Notes under the pieces: generated by a model
Told to the model about the DNA's origin: nothing
The model's input: only the letters and a program-made list of their open reading frames with translations
Databases searched by the model: none
Part shown: positions 1 through 10,218 of the stretch, piece by piece
Numbering within the stretch: the first letter of the stretch is position 1
How the letters are laid out: each line of letters starts with the position of its first letter
Assembly: GCA_963752585.1 (NCBI GenBank)
Contig: CAVVYV010000001.1
Span: forward strand, 186,001 to 250,000
DNA: 64,000 nucleotides
Direction: 5' to 3'
Source: CAVVYV01 sp963752585
Lineage (GTDB): Bacteria; Actinomycetota; Thermoleophilia; Solirubrobacterales; 70-9
Position numbers and translations under genes: made by a program

Positions 1-2
1 CC

Positions 3-2119
3 TTGGCTAGGAGGATCCCGCGGGACGAGTCGCTTTCGCGCGTTCACGGCACCGGCGCGCTCTTCGCCGCTGCCTACGGAAACGTCGGCTCCTCGATCTA
101 CTACGCGCTCGGGGTCACCGCGGCCTTCGCCCTCGGGCTGACCCCGGTCGCCTTCGTCATCGCCGGGCTGATCTTCATCTTCACCGCCGCCACCTACGCG
201 GAGGCGACGGTGATGTACCCGGAGGCCGGGGGTTCCTCGAGCTTCGCTCGCCACGCCTTCAACGAGCTGGTCAGCTTCTTCGCGGCCTGGGCGCAGATGC
301 TCAACTACGTGATCACGGTCGCGATCTCGGCCTTCTTCGTGCCTCACTACCTGGCGGTGTTCTGGGAGCCGCTCGGGTCGCCGCCCGGGGACATCCTCTT
401 CGGGGTCGGGGTGGTCGCGGCGCTGGCGGCGCTCAACGTGAAGGGGACCCAGGAGTCCTCGCGGCTCAACCTCGTCCTGGCGGTGGCGGACCTGCTGACC
501 CAGATCGTCCTCGTCCTGATCGGGATCTTCCTGGTGCTCAGCCCCGACACCCTGGTCTCCAACGTCGACCTCGGGGTGGCGCCGAGCTGGGGGGACTTCC
601 TTCTGGGGATCGCGGTCGGGATGATCGCCTACACCGGGATCGAGACGATCTCGAACATGGCCGAGGAGGCGAAGGACGCCGACCGGACGATCCCGCGCGG
701 CGTCGGCCTGACCGTGCTCGCGGTGCTCGGGCTCTACGCGCTGCTGCCGCTGATCGCCCTCTCGGCGATGCCGGTGACCGAGTCCGGCGGCGAGTTCACG
801 ACCGCGCTCGGGACCACCTACGCCGGCGACCCGGTGCTCGGGATCGTCGAGAACCTGGGGCTAGGCGTGGCGCTCACCGACGTCCTCCGCTACTACGTCG
901 GGGTGCTCGCCGCGGTGATCCTCCTGATCGCCACCAACGCCGGGCTGATCGGGGTCTCGCGGCTCACCTACTCGATGGGCCAGCACCGCCAGCTCCCCGA
1001 GATCCTCCGCGCCGTCCACCCGCGCTTTCGCACCCCCTGGATCGCGATCCTGGTCTTCTCGGCCGTCGCCTCGATCACCCTGATCCCGGGCGAGACCGAC
1101 CTGCTGGCGACGATGTACTCGTTCGGGGCGATGCTCTCGTTCACGATCGCGCACGTCTCCGTCGTCCGGCTGCGGCAGACCGAGAGGGAGAAGGACCGCC
1201 CCTGGAAGCCGCCCCTGAACGTCCGCGCCTTCGGCTTCGAGGTGCCGATGACCGCCGTCCTCGGCGGCCTCGGGACGGGGATCGCCTGGCTCGTGGTGAT
1301 GGTGCTCAATCCCCGGACCGCCTTCATCGGCGCCGGCTGGATGCTTGTTGGGCTCGCCGTCTATCTCCTCTACCGCCGCCATCAGGGCCTGCCGCTGACG
1401 GAGACGGTCAAGGTCATGCTCCCCGAGCCGCTCGGGGTGACCGAGGTCGAGTACAACAGCGTCCTGGTGGCATTCGACGACGGTGAGCCGTTCTCGGAAG
1501 AGACGATGGCGACTGCCGTGAAGCTGGCAGCGAGGCGCCGCCGCGCGATCCACGTCGCCGCGATCGTCACCGTTCCCAGCCACCTGCCGCTCGATGCGCC
1601 CCTCGAGGAAGCGGAGGCGAAGGCCGCAGGCGAAGATCGAGCAGGCGAAGCGGGTCGGCGGCGGGACGGGTCGACGGTCACGTCCATCGGGTGCGGCCCA
1701 ACCAGGCCGGCCACTCGATCGCCGAGGAGGCGCGGGAGATGCAGGCGAGCGCGATCGTCATGGGGCTGCGCTACCGGGACGGCCGGCCGCTCTACGGGAA
1801 GACGCTGCAGACGATCCTCGCCGAGCGCCCAACCCGGGTGATCATCGTCGGGGAGCCGGGGCGGGCGCGGGCGGGGCTCGGCCCCGATGGCGGCGGGCCG
1901 CGCGGTTGGGGCTCCCGCGTGAGCCCGAACCGACCCTCGCCGGACGAGGGCTACCAGCTCGCGGTCCGGATCTTCTCGGTGACGATCATCGGCTTCGGGG
2001 TGGCGATCCTGGCGGTCACCCTCGCCCGGGGAGGCGGGCCGACCGCGGTCGGGATCCTGTTCGGGCTGGTGTTCGTCGCGATGGGGGCCGGGCGGCTCTA
2101 CCTTTCGCTGCGCGGATGA
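3..2119 (+). CDS. APC-family permease with C-terminal universal stress (USP) domain; frameshifted
   Basis: Polytopic APC-superfamily carrier for amino acids or possibly K+. About twelve hydrophobic segments fill residues 15-465, beginning with the APC-like stretch AAAYGNVGSSIYYALG. A cytosolic USP-like domain follows (VEYNSVLVAFDDGE onward) and ends with SAIVMGLRYRDG...PTRVIIVGEPG, then two more hydrophobic segments. The frame changes near 1620 and near 1665; the remainder is read in another frame to a stop at 2119. The start used is TTG at 3 and could lie outside the window. The next gene overlaps by ATGA. Tandem TrkA-like RCK proteins just downstream suggest that a K+-related role is possible, but the substrate is not visible in the sequence. 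Confidence 0.7.
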
Positions 2120-2625
2120 GGCTGAGGAAGCAACCGGCGAAGGTCGAGTACTCCTCGATCCTGGTCCCGGTGTTCGGGACCGAGCTCGACGACGACATCG
2201 TCAGCACCGCGGGTCGGTTCGCCGATGCCGAGATCGAGGAGGGAGGGAGGGCCCCTCATCTGGACGTGATCTATGTGGCGGAGCTGCCGCTGACTGTGCC
2301 GCTCGACTCTCCGCTCCCGCGGGCGGTGCGGGAGCGCGGCGAGCGGGCCCTCGCGAGGGCGGCGGAGGTGGGGGAGGAGTACGAGAACGTCGAGGTGTCG
2401 ACCAGCCTGGTGCCCGCCCGCTCGGCGGGGGCGGGGATCGTCGAGGAGGCGCAGCGGCGCGGCGCCGAGGTGATCGTGATGGGAGGCGAGCCGCCGACCC
2501 GGGTGCGCGGCGGGGCGATCCTCGGAGGGATCGGGGCCGCTCGTCCGGACGAGATCGGCGAGGTCACCGAATACGTGCTGAAGAAGGCGCCTTGCAGGGT
2601 GCTGCTCACGGCTCCGCCCGAGTAG
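2116..2625 (+). CDS. Universal stress protein (UspA-like), stand-alone
   Basis: Cytosolic protein of 169 residues with a USP/adenine-nucleotide-binding fold. It opens with the typical first strand (VEYSSILVPVFG) and carries a late GAEVIVMGGE segment followed by a C-terminal CRVLL strand, as in UspA proteins. The ATG overlaps the stop of the preceding carrier by four bases, so the two are probably translationally coupled. The carrier already holds one USP domain, so this may pair with it or modulate it (inference). It ends shortly before a separate promoter for the TrkA genes. Ligand unknown; USP domains bind ATP, AMP or cyclic dinucleotides in different proteins. Confidence 0.75.
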   Translation: MRLRKQPAKVEYSSILVPVFGTELDDDIVSTAGRFADAEIEEGGRAPHLDVIYVAELPLTVPLDSPLPRAVRERGERALARAAEVGEEYENVEVSTSLVPARSAGAGIVEEAQRRGAEVIVMGGEPPTRVRGGAILGGIGAARPDEIGEVTEYVLKKAPCRVLLTAPPE

Positions 2626-2634
2626 CGACCGATC

Positions 2635-2640
2635 TAAGAT
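2635..2640 (+). promoter_or_regulatory. Leaderless-type -10 box TAAGAT
   Basis: The hexamer TAAGAT matches TAnnnT and lies 10 nt before the ATG of the first TrkA gene at 2651. No convincing Shine-Dalgarno lies between, so transcription probably starts at or next to the start codon. Confidence 0.5.
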
Positions 2641-2650
2641 CAGCCGCGCG

Positions 2651-3111
2651 ATGTTCGTCTTGATCTGTGGTTGCGGCCGAGTCGGATCGTCCGTCGCCCG
2701 CACAATGCTCAGCGAGGGAAACGAGGTCTCCTGCCTCGACGAGGATCCCGAGGCGCACGCTCGCCTCGAGTTGAACCTCGAGGGGTCGTGGGAGGACTCG
2801 GGCGGGCACTTCACGGTCGGGACGGCGCTCGAGGTCGATGCGCTGCGGTCGGCGGGGATCGAGAACGCCGACGCCTTCATCGCCGCCACCGACGGCGACA
2901 ACACCAACATCGTCATCGCTCAGATCGCCAAGCGGCGCTTCAACGTGCCGACGGTGATCGCGCGGATCCTCGATCCGCTCCGGGCGAAGTGGTACGAGGA
3001 GCAGGGGGTGGAGACGGTGTGCCCGACCAAGGTGGCGATCGAGATGCTCGAGGATCGGGTCCACCAGGCGGCGGGGCGCCGGCGAGCAACGGCGGCAAGG
3101 CCGATGGCTGA
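2651..3111 (+). CDS. TrkA/RCK-type K+ uptake regulatory protein, first copy (CeoB-like)
   Basis: RCK/TrkA-N protein with a Rossmann nucleotide-binding domain: the N-terminus MFVLICGCGRVGSSVA holds the GxGxxG motif, and an acidic residue ends strand 2 (CLDEDPEA). About 150 residues, so it is a single TrkA-N domain with little or no TrkA-C. It gates or regulates a K+ transporter at the membrane in response to NAD(H) or nucleotide. Near 3075 the frame appears to shift, giving a natural stop at 3111 that overlaps the next gene's start. Without the shift the frame runs on into low-quality sequence. It pairs with the second TrkA directly downstream, like the tandem ceoB-ceoC genes of other actinobacteria. 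Confidence 0.75.
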
Positions 3112-3800
3112 GGGCACGGGCAAGTACATCATCGATCATCGGGGCCGGCAAGGTGGGCTGGAACCTGGCGCGGGAGCTGCTCGACAAGGGGAACGAGATC
3201 ACCTTGATCGAGAACGATCGCAACCGCTATCTGACGGTCGAGCAGGAGCTCGAGCACAACGTCCAGTACGGGGACGCCTCGGAGCTGTGGGTGCTCGAGC
3301 GGGCCGGGATCTCTCGCGCCGACATGGTGATCGCGGTGACCGGCGACGACGAGGACAACATGCTGATCTGCCAGGTGGCGAGGGAGAAGTACCTGGTCGA
3401 GCAGATCATCGCCAGGGTCAACAACCCGCGGAATCGCGAGCACTTCGAGCTCCTCAACATCAAGCCCTATGTGTCGGCGACCGACCTGATCCTGCGCCTG
3501 ATCGAGCACGAGGTGCCGGAGTACGGGCTGGTCCACCTCCTCGATCTGCCCGAGGAGCGGCTGGAGATCATCGAGATGGAGCTCGGCAAGGACAGCAGGG
3601 TGGCGGGGCAGATGGTCGGGGAGCTGGAAATGCCCGAGGGGAGCCTGCTGATCTCGGTCCTGCGAGATGGCGAGGGATTCGTGCCGGGACCGGAAACGGT
3701 GCTCGAGGCGGGGGACGAGGTGCTGGCGGTGCTCGATCCCGGGCTCGAGGAGGAGCTGAAGGTCTTCTTCGGCTCGGACGGCGTCGGTGGCGAAGACTGA
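3104..3800 (+). CDS. TrkA/RCK-type K+ uptake regulatory protein, second copy (CeoC-like)
   Basis: Full-length RCK protein of about 231 residues: TrkA-N Rossmann domain (IIIIGAGKVGWNLARELL after correction, then ITLIENDRNR) and a C-terminal TrkA-C domain (VAGQMVGELEMPEGSLLISV...GDEVLAVLDPG). One extra G near 3135 breaks the frame: the sequence reads atcatc-g-atcatc where four consecutive Ile codons are expected. The ATG at 3104 overlaps the first TrkA gene, so the two are probably made in equal amounts and form hetero-oligomers (inference). It overlaps the downstream flavoprotein gene by 14 nt. Confidence 0.8.
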
Positions 3801-5022
3801 GTTCCTGCTGATCGGCGGGTTCGCGGCCGGCTACTGCGCGGCCGAGCTGCGCAAGCGGGGCGCCGAGGGGTCGATCGTGCTGGTCGGCCGCGAGCCGGAG
3901 CCGCCGTATGAGCGCCCGCCGCTCTCGAAGGAGTACCTGCGGGGGGAGGCGGAGCGCGCGGATGCCTACGTCAACCCGCCCGATTGGTACGAGGAGAACG
4001 GGGTCGAGCTGCGCACGGGGACGAACGTGATGGGGCTCGACCTCGATTCGAGGATCGCGAAGCTGCAGGGGGGAGAGGAGCTCGAGTTCGAGAAGGCGCT
4101 GATCGCCACCGGCGCCAACGTCAACATCCTCCGGGTCGAGGGGGCGGGGCAGGAGGGAATCCACTACCTGCGGGCGTTCGGCAACTCGGATGGGATCCGG
4201 GAGGCCGCCGAGGCGGCGAAGCGGGTGGTGCTGATCGGCGGCAGCTACATCGGCTGCGAGGTGGCGGCCTCGCTGACGGCGAAGGGGACCGATTGCGCGA
4301 TCGTGATGATGGAGGAGGTGGCGCTGTCGCGGACGTTCGGCGAGGAGGTAGGGCGGTGGTTCCACGAGCTGCTCGAGTCGAAGGGGGTGGAGATCCACGG
4401 CGGGGAGACGCTGGAGGCGTTCGAGGGAGAGGGGAACGTGAAGGCGGTGGTGACCGAGAGCGGCAAGGTGGTCGAGGGGGACTGCGTGGTGGTCGGGGCG
4501 GGGGTGAAGCCGGACGTGATGCTCGCGGAGCGGGCCGGGCTGGAGGTCGAGGACGGGATCGTCTGCGACGAGACGCTGCAGACCTCGGTGGAGGGGATCT
4601 ACGCGGCGGGGGACGTCTGCTCGTACGAGAGCAAGGTGCACGGGGGGCGGCTGCGGGTCGAGCACTGGGACGTGGCGATGCAGCAGGGGATGCACGCCGC
4701 TCGGGGGATGATGGGGGAGACCGTGCCCTACGAGGTGGTGCCCTACTTCTTCAGCGACCTCGCCGATTGGGTGGGGCTGGAGTACGTCGGGCCGGCGACC
4801 GAGTGGGACGAGCTGGTCTGGCGGGGGGACACCGATGCCGGCGAGTTCGCGGTCTTCTACCTCAAGGACGGGAAGGTGGCCGGGGCGCTCACGGTCGAGC
4901 GCTCGGAGGATCTGGCCCACGCTCGGGCTCTTCTGGCTGAGGGCGTGGACGTCGCTTCGGAGAAGGCGAAGGCGCTCCTTGGCGATCCCGACAGGGACCT
5001 CGCTGCGCTCTCGTCAAGCTAG
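3787..5022 (+). CDS. FAD/NAD(P)-dependent oxidoreductase, ferredoxin-reductase/AIF-like
   Basis: Intact 411-residue pyridine-nucleotide-disulfide-type flavoprotein. The N-terminal FAD-binding Rossmann motif is FLLIGGFAAGYCAAEL, where Phe replaces the usual third Gly of GGGxAG. A second, NAD(P)-binding Rossmann motif is VVLIGGSYIGCEVAASL, and GIYAAGDVCSY is the conserved FAD-contacting segment. There is no CxxxxC redox pair, so it is not a disulfide reductase. The layout fits ferredoxin/rubredoxin reductases, bacterial AIF homologues and related monooxygenase reductases. A GTG start overlaps the second TrkA gene by 14 nt, so it is probably co-transcribed with the K+ genes. The electron acceptor is unknown. 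Confidence 0.75.
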   Translation: MAKTEFLLIGGFAAGYCAAELRKRGAEGSIVLVGREPEPPYERPPLSKEYLRGEAERADAYVNPPDWYEENGVELRTGTNVMGLDLDSRIAKLQGGEELEFEKALIATGANVNILRVEGAGQEGIHYLRAFGNSDGIREAAEAAKRVVLIGGSYIGCEVAASLTAKGTDCAIVMMEEVALSRTFGEEVGRWFHELLESKGVEIHGGETLEAFEGEGNVKAVVTESGKVVEGDCVVVGAGVKPDVMLAERAGLEVEDGIVCDETLQTSVEGIYAAGDVCSYESKVHGGRLRVEHWDVAMQQGMHAARGMMGETVPYEVVPYFFSDLADWVGLEYVGPATEWDELVWRGDTDAGEFAVFYLKDGKVAGALTVERSEDLAHARALLAEGVDVASEKAKALLGDPDRDLAALSSS

Positions 5023-5036
5023 GCTTTTCCTGGCCT

Positions 5037-5108
5037 TGCGGGCTGGTGTAATTGGCAACACGTGCGCCTCTGGAGCGCAAATTCGGGGTTCAAGTCCCTG
5101 GCCCGCAG
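5037..5108 (+). tRNA. tRNA-Gln (anticodon CTG)
   Basis: The cloverleaf folds by eye: acceptor TGCGGGC/GCCCGCA, anticodon stem TGCGC/GCGCA around loop CTCTGGA (anticodon CTG), T-arm with a TTCAAGT loop, discriminator G. No CCA is encoded. It sits between the flavoprotein and a lipoprotein gene. Confidence 0.9.
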
Positions 5109-5147
5109 TTCCCCTGACCGCGGAGCAGGGCACGATGTGAACCCTGC

Positions 5148-5153
5148 TACCGT
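5148..5153 (+). promoter_or_regulatory. Leaderless-type -10 box TACCGT
   Basis: TACCGT (TAnnnT) lies 12 nt before the ATG at 5166, with no Shine-Dalgarno between. Confidence 0.35.
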
Positions 5154-5165
5154 GCCCCGGTTCGT

Positions 5166-5887
5166 ATGAGGCGTTTGCGGCTCACTCTCGTGCCCGCGCT
5201 GGGTCTGTGCGCGGGCATCGTCCTCTCGGCCTGCGGAGGCGACAGCTCCCCCGAGGTGTCGATCAACATCCCGACGACCGGGACCACCGCCTCCTCCTCG
5301 CTGTCGAAGGAGGACTTCATCACCGACGCCGACACCGCCTGCGAGGAGGTCAATACCGCGATCTCCCAGTTCGCCGCATCCGGCCAGGGCCTCACCGAGG
5401 CCGACCAGATCGCCGACCTTCGAAGCGGCCTCGTCGACCAGCTGACGGAGCTCGGCCCACCCGAGGAGGACCGCGCCACCTTCGACGAGTTCAACACCGC
5501 GCTGGACGCCCAGGCGCAGGCCGGCCAGAAGATCGCCCTCGCCAGCGAGCGTGGGGAGGACACCGCCGAGTTCGAGGCCGAGCTCCAGACCGCCAAGGAC
5601 CAGGCGGCGGCTGCCGCCCAGGCCTACGGCTTCGAGCAGTGCGGCCAGGAGATCAGCGGCTCCAGCCACCACCGCGCCCGAGCACCACCGACTCCGGCGG
5701 CTCGGTCGCCCCGGTCGTCCCGTCGGCCCCGGCACCGAGCACCGACAGCGGCGGCACCGGTGACGTCGGCGGCGCCACAGATGGCGGCAGCACCGAGGCG
5801 GCAGCGGCGGCAGCGGAGGCGTCGGCGCCGGCGGCGCCGCCAGTGCGGCCCCGGCTAGGCCGCCAGCTCCGCCCAGGTCCCGTATAG
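5166..5887 (+). CDS. Putative lipoprotein, unknown function; frameshifted tail
   Basis: Exported lipoprotein with a lipobox ending LSAC-GG near residue 21, followed by about 130 residues rich in Glu, Ala and Asp with helical character (DADTACEEVNTAISQFAASG) and two further Cys. No recognised domain. Near 5665-5690 the frame breaks. A Ser/Thr/Gly/Ala-rich low-complexity tail continues in another frame, which supports one gene. The end at 5887 is uncertain because the convergent ABC gene appears to end at 5855, so the tails would overlap. Acts at the outer face of the membrane. Confidence 0.5.
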
Positions 5888-7844
5888 CTGCGCGTAGCGG
5901 CCGCCGGCCGCGATCAGCTCGTCATGGGTGCCGCTCTCGACGATCTCGCCGTGCTCGAGGACCGCGATCCGGTCGGCGCCCCGAATCGTCGAGAGCCGGT
6001 GCGCGATCACGATCGCCGTTCGCCCCAAGAGCAGCGTCTCGCAGCCCCCGCTCGATCGTCCGCTCGGTTCGCACGTCGACGTTCGAGGTCGCCTCGTCGA
6101 GGATCAGGATCCGCGGCTCTGCGAGCAGCGCCCGGGCGAAGGCGATCAGCTGCCGCTGCCCCGCCGACAGAGCGACACCGCGCTCACCCACCTCGGTTTC
6201 GAATCCATCCGGCAACCGCCGGATGAAGTCCCCGGCCCCGATCGACTCCGCGGCCGCCTCGATCTCCTCCGGCCCTGCATCCGGGCGCCCGAAGGCGATG
6301 TTCTCCCGGACACTGCCGCTGAACAGGAATCCCTCCTGGGGGACGATCCCGAGCTGGCTCCGCAGGCAGCTCGCCCGCAGGTCGCGCAGGTCGTGCCCGT
6401 CCACCAGCACCCGGCCCCGCTGCGGGTCGTAGAAGCGCGAGACCAGCTTCGCGAACGTCGACTTCCCGGCGCCCGTCTCCCCGACCAGCGCCAGCGTCTC
6501 GCCGGCGGGCACGTGGATCGAGACGTCGCGCAGCGCCCAGTCCTCCGATCGCTGCTCCTCGTCGCCCCGCTCGATCCTCCCGCTCGAGCGGAGCAGCCCG
6601 GCCGTCTTGTCGAGGCCGTAGGAGAACCAGACCTCCTCCATCTCGATCTCCCCGCGCAGCGGCCGCGGGTCGAGCGCGCCCTCCACGTCGGTCATGTCGG
6701 GCCTTGTGTCGAGCAGGTCGAAGATCTTGTCGAGCGCCGCCATCCCCTGCTGGTAGGTGGTGTAGAGCTGGGAGAGCTGCTGGATCGGGTCGAAGAAAGT
6801 CGCCAGGTAGCCGACGAACGCGACGACGACGCCGATCTGCGCGGCGCGGGCGTCACCGGCCAGATCGAGCGCCTGATAGCCGCCATAGAGCAGGATCACC
6901 GCGGTGCCGACCGCCGAGAGCAGCTCGACCGCCGGGAAGTAGGAGGCATTCAGATAGACCGTCTTCATGTTCGCCTGCCGGTTGAGCTCGTTGAGCTCGC
7001 CCATCCGGGCGATGTGGCGCTCCTCCTGGGAGAAGGTCCGGACGACCCGAATCCCGCTCAGGCTCTCCTGCAGGTAGGCGGTCACCTCGGCGATCCGCTC
7101 GCGGGTGATCCGGTAGGCGCTCGCGGCGACGATCCGGAAGACGATGCTCGCGATCGCCAGCAGGGGGAAGGTGAGGAAGACGACCAGCGCCAGCCCGACG
7201 TCGAGGAAGAGCATGATGATCACCACCCCGATCAGGGTGAGGGTGCTCTGGAACAGCGTCACGATCCCAGTGCTGATCAGCTGGTCGAGCGCATCGACGT
7301 CGTTGGTTATCCGCGAGATCAGCACCCCGGGCCGGTTGCGGGTGAAGAAGCCGATCGACATCTCCTGCAGGTGGGTGAAGATCCGCGTCCGCAGGTCCTG
7401 GAGGGCGCGCTGGCCCACCCATCCGACGAGATAGGTCTGGACGTAGCTCGCCCCCCACAGCAGCAGCCCCGTGACGACGAAGCCGGCGACGATCATGAGC
7501 AGCTGCGACCTGGACGGATCGCTCGACGAGACTTCCGCGATCGCGAGGCCGACCAGCCCGGGCGGTGCCAGCGCCGCCCCGGTCGCCACGATCAGCGCAC
7601 CGAACATCAGCGCCACCTGCTTCCGGTAGGGGCGCAGCAGGGTGAGCAGCCAGCGCACCTTGCGCCCGCGCTGGTCCTCGCCGCGGATCAGCCGCCACAG
7701 CGAGCCAAGCAGCAGGAGCACCCCCCGCAGCCGGTTGTCCTCGTGCTCGTAGGTGCCCTCCTCGCGCTCGGTCGCCTCGACCGCTCGCTCCTCCTCCCGC
7801 CGCTCCTCGTCCAGCCGCCTCTGTTCTCTCGGATCCGGGGTCAC
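5855..7844 (-). CDS. ABC exporter subunit, fused membrane and ATPase domains (MsbA/LmrA type), first of a pair
   Basis: About 660 residues. Residues 1-65 form a charged extension, six membrane helices span about 75-370, and the ATPase domain follows with Walker A GETGAGKST, signature LSAGQ (not LSGGQ), Walker B ILILDEATSNVD and, after frame correction near 6040, the switch segment IVIAHRLSTI. The corrected frame ends at a TAG on the minus strand (5855-5857). An extra C before GAG explains the break. GTG start; the GTGA overlap with the upstream half-transporter indicates a heterodimeric exporter of unknown substrate (drug, lipid or peptide). Confidence 0.8.
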
Positions 7845-9613
7845 AGCCGCGCCAGCTCCTCGCGCTCCTCGAGGTCGCGCTGCAGGTAGACCGAGTCCTC
7901 CAGCCCCTTCTCGGCGATCTCCTCGTACAGCGGGCAGCGCTCGAGCAGCTCCTCGTGCGTCCCACGGTCGACGATCCTGCCCCGGTCGATGACCACGATC
8001 TCGTCGGCGAGCGAGATCGTCGAGAGCCGGTGGGCGACGATGAAGGTCGTCCGCCCCTCCATCACCTCGCGGAGGCCGCGCTTGATCTCGGCCTCGGTGC
8101 GGGCGTCGACCGATGAGGTGGCGTCGTCGAGGATCAGGATCCGCGGCTCGGCGAGCAGCGCCCTCGCGATCGCGACCCGCTGCCGCTGCCCGCCCGACAG
8201 GGTCAGGCCGCGCTCGCCGACCAGGGTGTCGTAGCCGTCCGGCAGCTCGGTGATGAAGCCGTGGGCCTGCGCGCGCCGCGCCGCCGCCTCGATCTCCTCG
8301 CGGGATGCCTCCGGCTTCGCGTAGGCGATGTTGGCGGCGACGGTGTCGGAGAAGAGGAAGCTGTCGTCCGCGACGAAGGCGATCTCGTGGCGGAGCGAGC
8401 TCAGGTCGACCTCGCGGACGTCGGCGCCGTCGATCACAACCCGCCCCTCGCTCGGGTCATACAGCCGCGCCAGCAGCCCGACCAGGCTGGTCTTCCCCGA
8501 CGCCGTCGGGCCGACCAGGGCAACCGTTCGCCCCGGCTCGACCTCCAGGTCGATGTCGGTCAGCGCCGGCTCGTTCCCGTCGTACCGCAGGGTCACCCCC
8601 TGCACCGAGACCCGGCCGCCGCCCGGTGGCAGCGGCTTTGCCCCCGGCGGGCTGGTCATCTCCGGCTCGCGGTCGAGGACCTCGAACATCCGGTTGCCCG
8701 AGGCGACCGCCCGCTGGGCCATGCTCAGCGACATCCCGAGCCAGCGCACCGGCCCGGAGAGCAGCAGCAGATAGACGTAGAACGCGCTGAGGTCGCCGAC
8801 GCTGATGTCTGCCGCTGATCACCCGGTTGCCGCCGACCACCAGCACGGCGGCGATACCGATATTGGGGAGGAAGCCAATCAGCGGGGTGTAGAAGGACTG
8901 CAGCCGGGTCGAGACCATGCTCTGATCGAACACGCGATCGACCGCTCGGCGGAAGCGGGCCCGCATGTACCCCTCGCGCGCGAACGCCTTCACGATCCTG
9001 ATCCCCGAGATGCTCTCCTCGGCCCCGGCGGTGAGCTCGCCGACCCGCTGCTGCACCTCCTGCTCGGCGGGCCGGTTCCGCCGGCTGTAGCGGGTCGCGG
9101 TCGCGACCAGGAAGGGCACCGGGACGAGCGCCAGGAGGGCGAGGAGCGGGTCGAGGAAGAACATCGCCGCGGCCGCGAACAGGATCGTGAGGGCGCTCTG
9201 GCTCACCCAGATCAGCCCATAGCCGAGGAAGAAGCGGATCGACTGGAGATCGACGGTCGCCCGCGACATCAGCTGCCCGGTCTGCTGCGAGTCGAAGAAG
9301 GCGAGCTCGAGCCGCTGCAGGTGCTCGTAGAAGCGCTGGCGGAGGTCGTACTCGACCGCGAGCGAGACCCTGCCGGCGATCAGCCGCCGCCCGACCGTGA
9401 GCGCCAGCCGCAGCAATCCCGCGCCGAGCAGCGCCAGGGCAAGCGGGCAGGATGTCGTCCCGGTTGCCGTCCTCGATCGCGTTGACGGCAGGCGCCCACC
9501 AGCAATGGGATCAGAACGGTCATCCCCGTCGCCAGCCAGGCGAGTGCCAGCGAGAAGATCAGGCCGCGCCGGTACGGGCGCAGGAAGCCGAGGAGACGCC
9601 TGAAGGTACGCAC
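7841..9613 (-). CDS. ABC exporter subunit, fused membrane and ATPase domains, second of a pair
   Basis: About 590 residues. It starts at GTG 9613 (RTFRRLLGFLRPYRRGLIF) and has six membrane segments. The ATPase carries Walker A GPTASGKTS, signature LSGGQRQR, Walker B ILILDDATSSVD and switch IVAHRLSTI. Walker B ends in Asp-Asp where Asp-Glu is usual, so the catalytic Glu is Asp here: a degenerate ATP site, typical of one half of heterodimeric exporters. The partner keeps DE. Frame breaks lie near 8810 and 9440-9490. Its stop overlaps the partner's start (GTGA). Confidence 0.8.
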
Positions 9614-9658
9614 ACTTCGACTATACAAAGTGAAGTAAAAGCCGCCCGCGCGCTCCAT

Positions 9659-9664
9659 TACGCT
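9659..9664 (+). promoter_or_regulatory. Leaderless-type -10 box TACGCT
   Basis: TACGCT lies 6 nt before the GTG at 9671, in the divergent gap between the ABC exporter genes and the small coiled protein. Confidence 0.35.
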
Positions 9665-9670
9665 GGGCCG

Positions 9671-10037
9671 GTGCTCAGGGAGCTGATCACCAAGCCAATC
9701 TCCATGGTCAACGCGGTGCTCGATTTCCCCCGGACGATGGAACGAAGCGTCCGCCAGGCCAACGAGCTGATGGACGTCTCCCAGGAGCAGCTGGATGTGA
9801 TGCGCCGCCAGGCCGACGAGGCCCTGGCGCAGGCAGAGCGGATGAACGACCTGCTTGGCGCGGCTGGTGAAGCTGACCGAGCCGCTCGAGAAGGCCCAGC
9901 GCGGGGGCGAGTTCGTCAGCGAGCAGCTGAAGCGGGTCCTGCTCGGCGAGGCAACCGAGGAGGACGTCAGACGTGTCGAGGCCGAGGTCGATGCCCAGAT
10001 TGAGGCGGAGGCGGGGGAATCGGCACCGGAGCGGTGA
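9671..10037 (+). CDS. Small helical protein, unknown function; frameshifted
   Basis: About 121 residues. The first half reads LRELITKPISMVNAVLDF, then a long charged helix (QANELMDVSQEQLDVMRRQ). The frame changes near 9860 and the helix continues as ARLVKLTEPLEKAQRGGEF to an acidic end. It looks like a membrane-surface or coiled-coil protein with no transmembrane span. I do not recognise the family. It is transcribed away from the ABC exporter pair. Confidence 0.5.
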
Positions 10038-10218
10038 GCCGCCCGCCCGCCGGCCTCTGCGATCGCTGCCGCCACCAGCGGATCGTCGAGAACACTCGCG
10101 GTTCGTCCTTCTCCCTCTGCTGCTCTCCCGGACCGACCCGGCGTTTCCGCGCTATCCGCGGCTGCCGGTGGAGAGCTGCGACCGGCTTCAGCCCGCGCGA
10201 CGGCGACGAAGCCCGGCA

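Noticed and set aside
5928..7889. Long open frame of about 650 codons on the plus strand over the ABC exporter gene
   Set aside because: It is antisense to a well-supported ABC gene, its translation is Arg/Pro/Gly-rich without domains, and high-GC DNA commonly leaves such frames open.
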